Positions 52,901 through 62,408 of a stretch of DNA of 64,000 nt are shown here, piece after piece; position 1 is the first letter of the stretch, and every line of letters begins with the position of its first letter. The DNA comes from Ignavibacteria bacterium. GTDB taxonomy: Bacteria > Bacteroidota > Ignavibacteria > Tepidaquicellales > Tepidaquicellaceae. Both the position numbers and the translations under genes were made by a program. The stretch is taken from the NCBI GenBank assembly GCA_036262055.1, contig DATAJP010000002.1, positions 186,001 to 250,000 on the forward strand. Reading direction: 5' to 3'. Under the pieces are notes generated by a model. That model ran no database searches and was not told the DNA's origin. It saw only the letters and a program-made list of their open reading frames with translations.

Positions 52901-53974
52901 TTAGTATGCCTCAAGATATTTATACTCAATTCTGCTGTATTCTTCAGTATCAATTACCTGGAGCAATGAACTATTAATAAAATCTCTGATGGGACTATTA
53001 TGTTTCATTCCGAATGAAAACGAAACCTGCTCTGCCCGCATAGGGTAAAGAATAACGTCATCGTAATTCATTGTCTTTATGTCATATCTCAGCATATATT
53101 CATTTGAGACAAAAGCATCGATTTGTCCGTCTTTCAATGCTCTAAAACCGTCGTTACTGCTGTCATAAGTTTTTAATTTTGCTCCAAGGTTTTTAAAATT
53201 ATAATCATCAATGTCTTTCAGCAGCCCCAAAGATTTGCCTGAAAAATCTTTTTTGTTAAGTATCATCGGCTGGTTTATATCCTGATTTATGATATTCGTA
53301 ACTGTTGCAGTAAAAAAACTTACCGCAATGACACTGATGAACATCCATACAAGAGTTACAATTCTTCCGCCGGTTGTCGAAGGATTTTTTTCACCTGCAA
53401 TAGTAGTGAAAGTTGTGCCTGCCCAGAAAACTCCCATCCCGAAACCCTTTCGCCATTTACCGCCATAATCGCTTTTGTCTGATTTTCTTTCAAACAGCCA
53501 GATTAAAATTCCGACAGGAATTATGCTTAACACGAATATTAATGCAAGCTTTAGAAAACTCCATGATATAACAATATCGAAAACACTTACCAGAGGATCT
53601 TTGCCCGTTGTGCTTTTTGTAGCATATGCGAGGGATGAAGTATAAAAAGGATATGTCAGCTCAATATCTTTGTATGTATTGTCGCTTAAGATTAAGCTGT
53701 TAGCAACAACGTCAATTTTTCCCGAGTTCAGAACGGCTGCAATCGAATCCTGGTCTATCTCAATTATATTGTATCGTACATCTTTCTTTTGAGAAATGAG
53801 AAGCCACAAGTCAACCGCGATACCTGTCCATCTTCCAAGCTCATCCTTGTGAGCAAACGGAGGATTTTCATAAACCCCTACATATATTGTATCTTTGCCG
53901 GGAGTTAATTGCTGCGAATAAATGCTTTGCGAAACAGTTAGAAGCAATAATATAAATAGAAGAAATTTTTTCAT
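52901..53974 (-). CDS. Glutamate-receptor-like ligand-gated ion channel (GluR0 type)
   Basis: The layout is signal peptide (MKKFLLFILLLLTVSQSIYS), first half of a family-3 solute-binding domain (IYVGVYENPPFAHKDELGRWTGIAVDL), a channel block and the second half (GKSLGLLKDIDDY, DAFVSNEYML). The channel block has M1 (LALIFVLSIIPVGILIWLF), a pore loop (FWAGTTFTTIAGEKNPST) and M3 (IVTLVWMFISVIAVSFFTATVTNII). This is the prokaryotic ionotropic glutamate receptor fold. No K+-type TVGYGD filter is seen, and the Arg that usually grips the ligand carboxylate seems replaced (LSDNTYKDIELTYPFY). The start is ATG 53974, which gives the signal peptide. It is directly joined to the cyclase and kynU genes. 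Confidence 0.85.
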   Translation of the reverse strand: MKKFLLFILLLLTVSQSIYSQQLTPGKDTIYVGVYENPPFAHKDELGRWTGIAVDLWLLISQKKDVRYNIIEIDQDSIAAVLNSGKIDVVANSLILSDNTYKDIELTYPFYTSSLAYATKSTTGKDPLVSVFDIVISWSFLKLALIFVLSIIPVGILIWLFERKSDKSDYGGKWRKGFGMGVFWAGTTFTTIAGEKNPSTTGGRIVTLVWMFISVIAVSFFTATVTNIINQDINQPMILNKKDFSGKSLGLLKDIDDYNFKNLGAKLKTYDSSNDGFRALKDGQIDAFVSNEYMLRYDIKTMNYDDVILYPMRAEQVSFSFGMKHNSPIRDFINSSLLQVIDTEEYSRIEYKYLEAY

Positions 53975-54115
53975 ATAATGCAAAATATTTAACGGATTCC
54001 ACGAAATAAACATAAAAATTATGGAAAAATGGCAATTCAATTTATCTTTAATCTCGGAAACAATTTAGGTATTTTTAAAAATTAGAATATTATAGAGAAA
54101 ATTTAAGAATTTATT

Positions 54116-55432
54116 TTGATAGAAGTTAGAAAAGAACAGGAAAGAGCGGTTTTGGTGTGTTATTCAAACAAATTTGCTGAAAAACATAACCTTTCTGAAA
54201 AATCTCTTGAGGAATTGCAGCTGCTTGCGGAAACTGCAGGCGCAAAAGTGGTGAAAACCTTTTTTCAGCAAAACAGTTTTTTTGACTCAAGATATTTGAT
54301 AGGCAAAGGCAAGGTCGATGAGATTGCGGATTTTGTTCAGAACAATAACATACAGCTTGTAATTTTTGAGAACGAACTCGGGTTCACGCAGTTCAGAAAT
54401 CTTGAGGTTGCTTTTAAGACAAAAGTTCTGGATAAGACGAATTTAATTCTCGACATCTTTGCATCGAACGCAAGAACTGCGCAATCAAAACTTCAAGTTG
54501 AGCTTGCGCAGCTTGAATATCTGAGACCGCGTCTGACTAGACAATGGACTCACCTTTCAAAACAGTTCGGCGGTATCGGAACAAAAGGTCCGGGTGAAAC
54601 TCAGATTGAAACTGACAGACGTTTAATCGACAAAAAGATTTCCGTTCTGAAAGAAAAGCTCGTGAAACTTGAGGCACAAAGGAAAACACAGGCAGCAGAA
54701 AGAAAAAATTATTACAGGATTTCTCTTGTCGGATATACCAACGCAGGGAAATCGACGCTGTTAAATTCTTTGACGGACTCTGATGTATATGTAAAGAATA
54801 AGCTTTTTGCAACACTTGATACTTCGACAAGAGCTTTAAGCATTAAAGACAAGAAAACCAAAGACGTTATATCAAGATTTCCGAAAAAGATTTTGATTTC
54901 TGATACGGTCGGATTCATAAAAAACCTTCCTCATATGTTAGTTGAATCTTTCAAGTCAACTCTTGCTGAGGTTGTTGAATCTGATATTTTATTGCATGTG
55001 ATTGATGTTTCAAACGAGGATTTCAGAGAGCAGATGGAAGCAGTGATGACAACATTAAAAGAAATAAAAGCGGATAACAAAAAAATTATTAATGTATTCA
55101 ACAAAGTTGATGCTCTGCGTGAGCATACCTCTGCTGAAGTAAGTAAAGAGTTAATGAATGACTTAAAAGTTATGCATCCGAACTCGGTTTTTGTTTCTGC
55201 AGAGAAAGGAATGAACTTAAACAACCTCATTGATGCAATAATAAAAGAACTGACTGCAAATAATTTTGATAAAACCGTGAAGCTGAAAGCAGGTGACTAT
55301 AAAGGACTTAGTGATTTATACAATCTTGCGGAAGTGAAAGACATAAAATACTTGAAAAACAGCATAAAAGTGAAGATAAATACCACCGAAAAGAATTACT
55401 CAAAATTGGAGAAGATGTATGATTTCGCGTGA
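54116..55432 (+). CDS. hflX: GTPase HflX
   Basis: HflX is a ribosome-associated GTPase that splits stalled 70S ribosomes under stress. The N-terminal HflX domain (FDSRYLIGKGKVDEI) is followed by the coiled helix with the family GGIGTKGPGETQIETDRR. The G domain has G1 GYTNAGKSTLLN, the G2 segment around FATLDTSTR, G3 DTVGF and G4 FNKVD. At 438 residues it is full length. The start is TTG 54116. The stop overlaps the next gene by 14 bp. Confidence 0.95.
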   Translation: MIEVRKEQERAVLVCYSNKFAEKHNLSEKSLEELQLLAETAGAKVVKTFFQQNSFFDSRYLIGKGKVDEIADFVQNNNIQLVIFENELGFTQFRNLEVAFKTKVLDKTNLILDIFASNARTAQSKLQVELAQLEYLRPRLTRQWTHLSKQFGGIGTKGPGETQIETDRRLIDKKISVLKEKLVKLEAQRKTQAAERKNYYRISLVGYTNAGKSTLLNSLTDSDVYVKNKLFATLDTSTRALSIKDKKTKDVISRFPKKILISDTVGFIKNLPHMLVESFKSTLAEVVESDILLHVIDVSNEDFREQMEAVMTTLKEIKADNKKIINVFNKVDALREHTSAEVSKELMNDLKVMHPNSVFVSAEKGMNLNNLIDAIIKELTANNFDKTVKLKAGDYKGLSDLYNLAEVKDIKYLKNSIKVKINTTEKNYSKLEKMYDFA

Positions 55433-55841
55433 TTATTTGATGAGACAAATTGAGACGACCACTGCAGTCATTTTAAAGATGCTGATGAATAAAGATGTGT
55501 TCAGCAGGGCTGAAGCAGAAGAAAACTTAAACGGAGCATGCAAAGGAATACTCGGAGTTGATTATGGTTTTATAAAAAGTCTTCCTGTTGAGACGGTTTC
55601 GGCAATGCTAAGCTTCAATGCCGACATTGATATAAATAAATTTTTTGCGGTTGCAAAGTTGTTTGAGCTTGACAGCATGATAACCGAAGATGAAGCTTCA
55701 AAAAATAATCTTAAAGAAAAATCGATTTATTTTTATAACATAGTCTTGAGTGAAATGGAAACGCTTGCGATTGACAACGTCGAGATGAAACAGGAAATCA
55801 TTAAAAGTCTTACTTCACTTAGTGAAGCTCAATCAAACTAA
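55419..55841 (+). CDS. Small helical protein, DUF6483-like
   Basis: The 140-residue, mostly helical protein opens with ISRDYLMRQIETTTAVILKMLM, similar to DUF6483-type proteins (which start with DYxxRxIEQ). There is no signal or membrane segment. It overlaps hflX by 14 bp, so it is co-translated, but I know no functional link. Function unknown. Confidence 0.65.
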   Translation: MISRDYLMRQIETTTAVILKMLMNKDVFSRAEAEENLNGACKGILGVDYGFIKSLPVETVSAMLSFNADIDINKFFAVAKLFELDSMITEDEASKNNLKEKSIYFYNIVLSEMETLAIDNVEMKQEIIKSLTSLSEAQSN

Positions 55842-55870
55842 AAAGAAATTAAAATTAATTTAAAAATATA

Positions 55871-57052
55871 ATGTCAACTACAACTACATACAAAGGCGTG
55901 GATTATTATGACCTCGATGAGTTATACACCGATGAAGAGAAATCTATCCGCGATACCATAAGAGATTTTGTTAATGAAGAAGTTCTGCCGATTATCGAAG
56001 AGTATAACCAGGAAATGCAGTTCCCTACTCAGCTTGTTCCAAAAATGGGAGAGCTTGGAGTGTTCGGTCCGACTTTGCCGGAGGAATACGGCGGAATGGG
56101 CGTGAACAATATTGCATACGGTTTGATTATGCAGGAGCTCGAGCGCGGCGACAGCGGAGTGAGAAGTTTCGCATCAGTGCAGTCATCGCTCGTTATGTAT
56201 CCGATTTATACTTTCGGAAGCGAAGAGCAAAAGAAACATTGGCTTCCAAAGCTTGCGAGGGCAGAAGCAATCGGATGTTTCGGATTGACCGAACCTGATT
56301 TCGGAAGCAACCCGGGCGGTATGATTACAAAAGCGGAAAAAGTTGACGGCGGATATTTATTGAACGGAGCAAAGATGTGGATTACAAACGGAACGGTTGC
56401 AGATGTTGCGGTTGTATGGGCAAAGCTCGATGGAAAAGTCCGCGGCTTCTTAGTTGAAAAAGGAACGAAAGGATTTACCGCTCCTGAAATGAAAGGAAAG
56501 CTTTCACTAAGAGCATCAATTACATCTGAATTGGTTTTTGAAGACTGCCTGATTCCCGAAGCAAACCTGATGCCGAACAGCAGCGGTTTAAAATCACCTC
56601 TTATGTGTTTAACACAGGCGAGATACGGAATTGCGTGGGGAGTAACGGGAATGGCGATGGAATGCTACAATACAGCGCTTAATTATTCCAAGTCAAGAAT
56701 AATGTTTAACAAACCTCTCGCAGCGTTTCAGATTACACAGGAAAAGCTTGCATATATGCTTACTGAAATTACAAAAGCACAGTTGTTGAATTACCGTCTT
56801 GGTAAATTAAAAGATTCAGGAAAAATGAGACCTCAGCAGGTTTCACTTGCAAAGAGAAACAATTGCGAGATTGCAAAAAACATTGCATCGATGGCACGGG
56901 AAATGCTCGGCGCTAATGGTATTCTTGATGAATATCCGATAATGAGGCACCTTAATAATATCGAATCCGTAAAAACATACGAGGGCACACATGAAATGCA
57001 CACGCTAATTCTTGGCGAAGACGTAACGGGAATAGCCGCGTTTGAAGGGTAA
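55871..57052 (+). CDS. Acyl-CoA dehydrogenase, glutaryl-CoA dehydrogenase type
   Basis: This FAD enzyme oxidises an acyl-CoA. The closest pattern is glutaryl-CoA dehydrogenase, which oxidises and decarboxylates glutaryl-CoA to crotonyl-CoA. Marks are SVQSSLVMYPIYTFGSEEQ, CFGLTEPDFGSNPGGM, WITNG, and the catalytic base Glu in YEGTHEMHTLILG near residue 375. At 393 residues it is normal. Glutaryl-CoA arises from lysine or tryptophan; the tryptophan-degrading kynU genes lie nearby, but no intermediate steps are seen. Gene symbol withheld because subtype is inferred. Confidence 0.83.
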   Translation: MSTTTTYKGVDYYDLDELYTDEEKSIRDTIRDFVNEEVLPIIEEYNQEMQFPTQLVPKMGELGVFGPTLPEEYGGMGVNNIAYGLIMQELERGDSGVRSFASVQSSLVMYPIYTFGSEEQKKHWLPKLARAEAIGCFGLTEPDFGSNPGGMITKAEKVDGGYLLNGAKMWITNGTVADVAVVWAKLDGKVRGFLVEKGTKGFTAPEMKGKLSLRASITSELVFEDCLIPEANLMPNSSGLKSPLMCLTQARYGIAWGVTGMAMECYNTALNYSKSRIMFNKPLAAFQITQEKLAYMLTEITKAQLLNYRLGKLKDSGKMRPQQVSLAKRNNCEIAKNIASMAREMLGANGILDEYPIMRHLNNIESVKTYEGTHEMHTLILGEDVTGIAAFEG

Positions 57053-57075
57053 AATTTCAGAATTAAAAGTGAGTA

Positions 57076-57990
57076 GTGCAAATAATAGAAACACAAAATC
57101 TTTCCAAGTCTTTCGATAATAAAACTTACGCTGTAAATAATTTATCGTTTTCTCTTTCAGCAGGCGAAGTCCTTGGGTTTTTGGGACCTAACGGCTCAGG
57201 AAAAACCACAACCGTCAGATTACTTAACGGCATACTAAATCCAACTGCAGGAAAAATTTTCATAAAAGGAAAAGAATTAAGTTACGATAATGCTTCCGAT
57301 GTTCATTCCATTTCCGGTGTATTAACCGAGAATGCCGAATTTTATAATTACCTGACCGGTTATGAAAATCTAGTTTTCTTTGGAACGTTGTTTGGAATAA
57401 ATTCAACTGAACTAAAATCCAGGTGCAGTGAGCTTCTAAAAAGATTCGATATATATGATGAAAAAGATAAACAGGTAAAAAATTACAGCACGGGAATGAA
57501 AAAGCGTTTGAAGCTTGCGCGAGCATTTTTGAACAATCCCCAGATTGTTTTTCTTGATGAACCAACCTCCGGGCTTGACCCTGAAGGCGCAAAGATGGTA
57601 AATGATTTCATCAAACAGGCAGCTGAAGATTTTCACGTTACGGTTTTTCTTTGCACGCATCAATTAAAATATGCAGAAGATATTTGTTCAATTTATGGAT
57701 TTATAGATGAAGGCAAATTAATTGCTTTTGGAAAATTTAGTGAGTTGTCTAATGGTGTGGATAATTCTGTTTATCTTGAAATTAAAGGAGAAAACTTCCC
57801 TGCCGGATTTAAAGCAACTAATAATTTTTTGTCCATAAAGATTGAAGACAATAAAGATGCTGACCGAATAATCCGAGAGATTATTTTAAATAACGGCAAG
57901 ATATATGAGGCAGTCCAAAGAAAAATAAACCTTGAAGAACTTTACTTTGCAATTCAGAAAAGGAACAGCATAAACAATAATGCAGAATAA
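57076..57990 (+). CDS. ABC transporter ATP-binding protein
   Basis: The ATPase subunit of an ABC-2-type transporter. Walker A is GPNGSGKTTT near residue 39, the signature is YSTGMKKRLKLA and Walker B is IVFLDEPTSGLDPEG, followed by the H-loop CTHQL. About 90 extra residues form a C-terminal domain. At 304 residues it resembles CcmA/DrrA-type exporters. The GTG start lies 23 bp after the acyl-CoA dehydrogenase stop. It overlaps the permease gene by 11 bp, so the two form a transporter. Confidence 0.92.
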   Translation: MQIIETQNLSKSFDNKTYAVNNLSFSLSAGEVLGFLGPNGSGKTTTVRLLNGILNPTAGKIFIKGKELSYDNASDVHSISGVLTENAEFYNYLTGYENLVFFGTLFGINSTELKSRCSELLKRFDIYDEKDKQVKNYSTGMKKRLKLARAFLNNPQIVFLDEPTSGLDPEGAKMVNDFIKQAAEDFHVTVFLCTHQLKYAEDICSIYGFIDEGKLIAFGKFSELSNGVDNSVYLEIKGENFPAGFKATNNFLSIKIEDNKDADRIIREIILNNGKIYEAVQRKINLEELYFAIQKRNSINNNAE

Positions 57991-58765
57991 TTTATATAGG
58001 GCAATAGTCGGAAAAGATTTAAAAACGGTGTTCAGCGACAGGCTTATTTATCTGCCGTTTATACTTGTCCCAATTATATTTTGCCTGCTTCTTCCTGCAG
58101 GAATTTATATCGGCACAATTTTTTCAAATTCAATGAAAGAGGATTTTAATTCAATTCCGTTTCCTGACATAAATGATACATTTACGGACAAAGATAAGCT
58201 GGTTGCATTTGCATTGGGATTTATGTTCCCGCCATTATTCTTGATTATACCGATTATGACTGCAAGCATAATTGCGGGGACAGGATTTGTCGGAGAGAAA
58301 GAAAACAGAACAATAGAGTCCATTTTATATACCAACGTTACAATCAATCAATTGTTTAAGGCAAAAATATTATCGGCATTAGTACCCTCACTGTCCATAA
58401 CATTTGTATCGTTTATCTTATTTTTTATTGCAAACATTTTAGGAATATACATTGTCGGTTCTCAGTATGAGTTTCCGTATGCAAAGTGGATTGTTTTAGT
58501 TTTATGGTTGTGTCCGGCAGTTACATTACTTGCAATATTCATGATGGTGCTTGTTTCCGCCAAAGCAAAAACATTTCAGGAAGCTCAGCAGAGAACAGTT
58601 TTTATTATTTTACCTATTATTTTTCTCATTTTGGGACAGGTTTCAGGATTATTTTATTTGAATTCTTTGATAATATTTACAATAGGTTTGTTTATTTTTA
58701 TATTAAATTATTTTTTATTCAAAAAAGCGGTTAGTTCATATACACCTGAAAAGCTTGTAGCATAA
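57980..58765 (+). CDS. ABC-2-type permease
   Basis: The membrane partner of the preceding ATPase. It has six predicted helices (LPFILVPIIFCLLLPAGIYI, LFLIIPIMTASIIAGTGFVG, LSITFVSFILFFIANILGIY, LLAIFMMVLVSAKA, TVFIILPIIFLILGQVSG, IFTIGLFIFILNYFL). The segment GEKENRTIESILYTNV is the family coupling region. At 261 residues it is a usual ABC-2 permease. Substrate unknown; export is assumed from the family type. Overlaps the ATPase gene by 11 bp. Confidence 0.88.
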   Translation: MQNNLYRAIVGKDLKTVFSDRLIYLPFILVPIIFCLLLPAGIYIGTIFSNSMKEDFNSIPFPDINDTFTDKDKLVAFALGFMFPPLFLIIPIMTASIIAGTGFVGEKENRTIESILYTNVTINQLFKAKILSALVPSLSITFVSFILFFIANILGIYIVGSQYEFPYAKWIVLVLWLCPAVTLLAIFMMVLVSAKAKTFQEAQQRTVFIILPIIFLILGQVSGLFYLNSLIIFTIGLFIFILNYFLFKKAVSSYTPEKLVA

Positions 58766-58768
58766 TTT

Positions 58769-59995
58769 ATGAAAACATTTGACATCCCGATATTTTACAG
58801 AAGCCCGGTTATTTCAAAACTGAAAAACATCCGGAAGGTTTCCGATCCGAGGAAAAAAGATTACTCACCAACCAAACTCGATTTCGGTCCGGTAGTGTTT
58901 TATATCGCGCGTCATTTCGGATTTTGTTACGGTGTCGAGAATGCAATTGAAATTTCATATAAAGCGCTTGCTGAAAATCCCGATAAAAGAATTTTTCTTT
59001 TGAGTGAGATGATTCATAATCCTGAGGTCAATAAAGATTTAATAAACCGCGGAGTGAAATTCTTAACAGAAACATCAGGAAAGCAATTGATTGACTGGAG
59101 TGAATTAAAGCCCGAAGATATTGTTATTATCCCTGCATTCGGAACTACACTTGAAATTGAAAACAAACTTTCATCAATCGGCATTGACCCGTTGAAATAT
59201 AACACGACTTGTCCTTTTGTGGAAAAAGTCTGGAACCGCGCCGAAACACTGGGAAAATCAGGACATACAATAATCGTTCACGGAAAATACAAGCACGAGG
59301 AAACCCGCGCAACTTTTTCGCATAGCGAAGAAAATGCTCCGACAATGATTGTCCGTGATATTGACGAAACAAAAATTTTAGCTGATTACATTTTAGGAAA
59401 AATTTCGACGGATGAGTTTTATGATTTCTTCAAGAACAGGTTCTCGAATAACTTTGACCCTGAAAAACATCTCGATAAAATCGGGGTTGTGAATCAAACT
59501 ACAATGCTTGCAACTGAAACGCAGTCAATTGCAGATTATCTGAAGCAAGCAATGATTCAGAAATACGGCGATGAAAACATAAAAGAACATTTTGCGGACA
59601 CCCGCGATACGCTTTGTTATGCAACTCATGATAACCAGAATGCAACTTACGGCTTGCTTGAACAGGATGCGGATATTGCCATCGTTGTGGGAGGGTACAA
59701 CAGTTCAAACACATCACATATCGTTGAGCTTTGTGAAGAAAAACTTCCGACATATTTCATAAGCTCTGCTGAAAAAATTCTTGACAGAAATACAATCACG
59801 CATTACAACATACACACGCACGAGTTTTTAACCACAAAGAATTTCATTCCTGAAAAAAATCCGGTGAAAATTATCCTGACAAGCGGAGCGTCTTGCCCCG
59901 ACTCTATTGTAGATGACGTGCTTCAGAAAATACTTTCATATTTTCCTGAGCACAAAACTTTGGACGAGGTTTTAACTTCTATTAGTTTAAATTAA
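58769..59995 (+). CDS. ispH: 4-hydroxy-3-methylbut-2-enyl diphosphate reductase
   Basis: IspH is the last enzyme of the MEP isoprenoid pathway, reducing HMBPP to IPP and DMAPP with an Fe-S cluster. The three cluster Cys are in FGFCYGVENAI, TTCPFVEKVW and SGASCPDSIVDDV. HGKYKHEETRAT and GGYNSSNTSHI are also conserved. At 408 residues it is the long cyanobacterial/Bacteroidota type, with an N-terminal extension and an insertion. It follows the permease by 3 bp. Confidence 0.95.
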   Translation: MKTFDIPIFYRSPVISKLKNIRKVSDPRKKDYSPTKLDFGPVVFYIARHFGFCYGVENAIEISYKALAENPDKRIFLLSEMIHNPEVNKDLINRGVKFLTETSGKQLIDWSELKPEDIVIIPAFGTTLEIENKLSSIGIDPLKYNTTCPFVEKVWNRAETLGKSGHTIIVHGKYKHEETRATFSHSEENAPTMIVRDIDETKILADYILGKISTDEFYDFFKNRFSNNFDPEKHLDKIGVVNQTTMLATETQSIADYLKQAMIQKYGDENIKEHFADTRDTLCYATHDNQNATYGLLEQDADIAIVVGGYNSSNTSHIVELCEEKLPTYFISSAEKILDRNTITHYNIHTHEFLTTKNFIPEKNPVKIILTSGASCPDSIVDDVLQKILSYFPEHKTLDEVLTSISLN

Positions 59996-59998
59996 ATC

Positions 59999-61273
59999 TT
60001 AAGTAAGTTTTTTCAATGCAGTTTCGAGGTTTTTAATCACATCGTTAATCTCATCTTTCTTGACCGTTCCGACACTCAATCTGAACCAGTGTGAAGCTTC
60101 GGACGTTCCGAATGCATAAAAAGGAACAAGCCCCATTTTTGCTTCATTGATTAAATAACGTGTGATGTCGTGTGAATCATTTATGATATTTCCATCAGGT
60201 TTAATTCTGCCGTTTAGATCAAATTTCACGGTTAGATAAATTGCTGCCTGCGGAGGAATGACCTCAATTGGGTACCCTTTCGCTTTTAGTGATAACAACC
60301 CTTCATAAAATTTATTCAGGCGGTAGCTGACTTCGTCTTTCAAGTTATCAAGATAACCGTCAACTGCTTCATCATTTTTTAAGAAATGCGAAGTTGCAAT
60401 CTGCTCGGGCTTCGGAGCCCATGCGCCCATATGGGCAATGAATGTTTTCATCCTGTCGGTGATTGAAGCAGGGGCAAGTGACCATCCTAAACGCACACCG
60501 GTTGCAGCAAAATATTTTGAGATACCGTCAACATAAACGGTATAATTTTTCATTTCAGGATATACATGAACAGGGCTGACGTGCTCAACACCGTTATATG
60601 TCAACGCCCAATAAATCTGGTCGAACATAAGATAAACTGGCTTTTCGTCATCTCCGCGTCTGTCATTTTCTTCGAGAATAACTTCACAGATTTCTTTCAT
60701 CATGTCGTACGTTAAAACAGTTCCCGTCGGATTTAAAGGTGAACATAATGAAATTAAAGCTGTATCTTTAATAAACGGCTTTATGTCACTTGCAGTCGGC
60801 ATGAAATTATTTTCAGGGAACGTCTCAATGACTATATGCTCTGCAAAAGAGATATGAGCATAGTGATTATTATTCCAGGAAGGAACAGGATAGATTACAT
60901 TCTCACCCGGGTTTACAAGTGTTGAAAATGTTGAAAAAATTAACGGACGCGCACCACTTGCAACGGTTATTTCATCAGGTGAATAATGCAGGTCTTCTTT
61001 GCGTTGAATAAAAGTGGATATTGCTTTTTTTAATTCAGGCATTCCGCCGGCAATAGGATAGTTTGTATCGTGACGCTGATACGCTTTTATTATTTCTTCT
61101 TCAAGAAGCTTGGGAATTGGAAAAATGTGTGAGTTAAAATCGCCGATGGTGAGATTAAAAACTTTCTCGCCGTTTCTAATTTTTTCGTTAAGCTCATTTG
61201 CAAGCTTTACAATTTCGGAGAAAATTAAATTCTCCGCCATATCGGAAACTTTTAAGTTCAGTTCTTTTTCCAT
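59999..61273 (-). CDS. PLP-dependent class I/II aminotransferase
   Basis: A fold type I aminotransferase of about 424 residues (start ATG 61273, selected because the upstream in-frame stretch overlaps the previous gene and looks non-conserved). It has PIAGGMPELKKAI, SGARPLIFSTF, the cofactor-binding SPLNPTGTV, FDQIYW and the Schiff-base Lys in VDGISKYFAATGVRLGW. The substrate amino acid is unknown. It lies 29 bp after the deoxyhypusine synthase-like gene on the same strand and may be in one operon with it. Confidence 0.88.
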   Translation of the reverse strand: MEKELNLKVSDMAENLIFSEIVKLANELNEKIRNGEKVFNLTIGDFNSHIFPIPKLLEEEIIKAYQRHDTNYPIAGGMPELKKAISTFIQRKEDLHYSPDEITVASGARPLIFSTFSTLVNPGENVIYPVPSWNNNHYAHISFAEHIVIETFPENNFMPTASDIKPFIKDTALISLCSPLNPTGTVLTYDMMKEICEVILEENDRRGDDEKPVYLMFDQIYWALTYNGVEHVSPVHVYPEMKNYTVYVDGISKYFAATGVRLGWSLAPASITDRMKTFIAHMGAWAPKPEQIATSHFLKNDEAVDGYLDNLKDEVSYRLNKFYEGLLSLKAKGYPIEVIPPQAAIYLTVKFDLNGRIKPDGNIINDSHDITRYLINEAKMGLVPFYAFGTSEASHWFRLSVGTVKKDEINDVIKNLETALKKLT

Positions 61274-61302
61274 TAAATAACTTTTATTGAATAAAAAATT
61301 AA

Positions 61303-62340
61303 TTATGCGTTTACTGATTCGTTCTGAAACATCTTGCTGAATTCTCTTTTCTTTCTGTTCTTCCAATTGCCTTTATGATAAGCATATCCTGAAATCAACG
61401 GCATCGCAATTGTTGCTTCGCAGTAGACCATTTGTTCGTAGGTCATGTCAACTTTTCCCCATGAGCTTGCTTCTTTCAATGTTGAACCTGAAAGCGCACC
61501 ATCTCTATCGTCTGCAACAGTAACCTGAATTGCATACTTGTGCATCGGGACATCTTTGCCTAATATCTCTGCTGCAACAACAGTATCCTGCGCAAAGTTT
61601 TTCGGGACACCTCCGCCAATCATGTATAAGCCGGTTTCAAAAGCATCAAGCTTTAATTTTGTAAGCTCAAGAAAATCTTTTGCCGAGTCAATAGAAACAT
61701 GCGAATCGGGATTATGAAACTGATGATGAACCAATCCGAATCCTGCAGAACAGTCCGAGAACGCAGGCACAAAAATCGGAACATTGTGTTCATATGCAGC
61801 AAGCACAACAGAGTCTTTATTCTTTCCGTTCTTTGAGAGATACTCACCCATGTGCCATATAAACTCACGTGATGAGTATGGTCTTCTTTCAAGAGTGTCA
61901 CATAGATTTCCGATTATCATATCGCACTCTCTTAAGTCTTCTTCATCGATATATGTATCATAAATTCTGTCAATCATTAATTCACGCAAAACATTATCAT
62001 CTGCAAACTGATTTCCTTTATAATGTTTGAAGCCAAGTCCTTCAAAGAAATCCTGGTCAACCATAATAGCGCCCGTTGAAACGATTGCATCAACCATGTT
62101 ATTGCGAACCATGTCCACTACAACATTTTTTAATCCTGCTGAAAAAAGTGAGCCTGCTAAACACAACATAACTGAACAATTAGGGTCAGAAAGCATCATG
62201 TCATAATACTCGGCAGCTTTTGCCAAATCTCTCGATGAAAAAGCCATGTCTTTCATGTCATCAACAAGCGGAACTACATTATGTTTTTTGATGTCAATGT
62301 GCTGGATTGTCTCTTTTAGGAAGTCTTTCTTTGTCGCCAT
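61303..62340 (-). CDS. Deoxyhypusine synthase-like protein
   Basis: The 345-residue protein has the deoxyhypusine synthase fold: CLAGSLFSAGLKNVVVDMV, STGAIMVDQDF, VPAFSDCSAGFGL, GGGVPKNFAQ and the active-site Lys in ASSWGKV, as in the human enzyme's SWGK. Bacteria lack eIF5A, so the true substrate differs; bacterial relatives are thought to act in polyamine metabolism (for example homospermidine-type reactions). The paired aminotransferase may supply or use a partner. The native reaction cannot be told from the sequence. Confidence 0.85.
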   Translation of the reverse strand: MATKKDFLKETIQHIDIKKHNVVPLVDDMKDMAFSSRDLAKAAEYYDMMLSDPNCSVMLCLAGSLFSAGLKNVVVDMVRNNMVDAIVSTGAIMVDQDFFEGLGFKHYKGNQFADDNVLRELMIDRIYDTYIDEEDLRECDMIIGNLCDTLERRPYSSREFIWHMGEYLSKNGKNKDSVVLAAYEHNVPIFVPAFSDCSAGFGLVHHQFHNPDSHVSIDSAKDFLELTKLKLDAFETGLYMIGGGVPKNFAQDTVVAAEILGKDVPMHKYAIQVTVADDRDGALSGSTLKEASSWGKVDMTYEQMVYCEATIAMPLISGYAYHKGNWKNRKKREFSKMFQNESVNA

Positions 62341-62408
62341 ATCTCGATAAATTTAAATAAATTAATGTTTGATAAATATATGTATTTTAAAAGGTTTAAT
62401 AAATGAAA

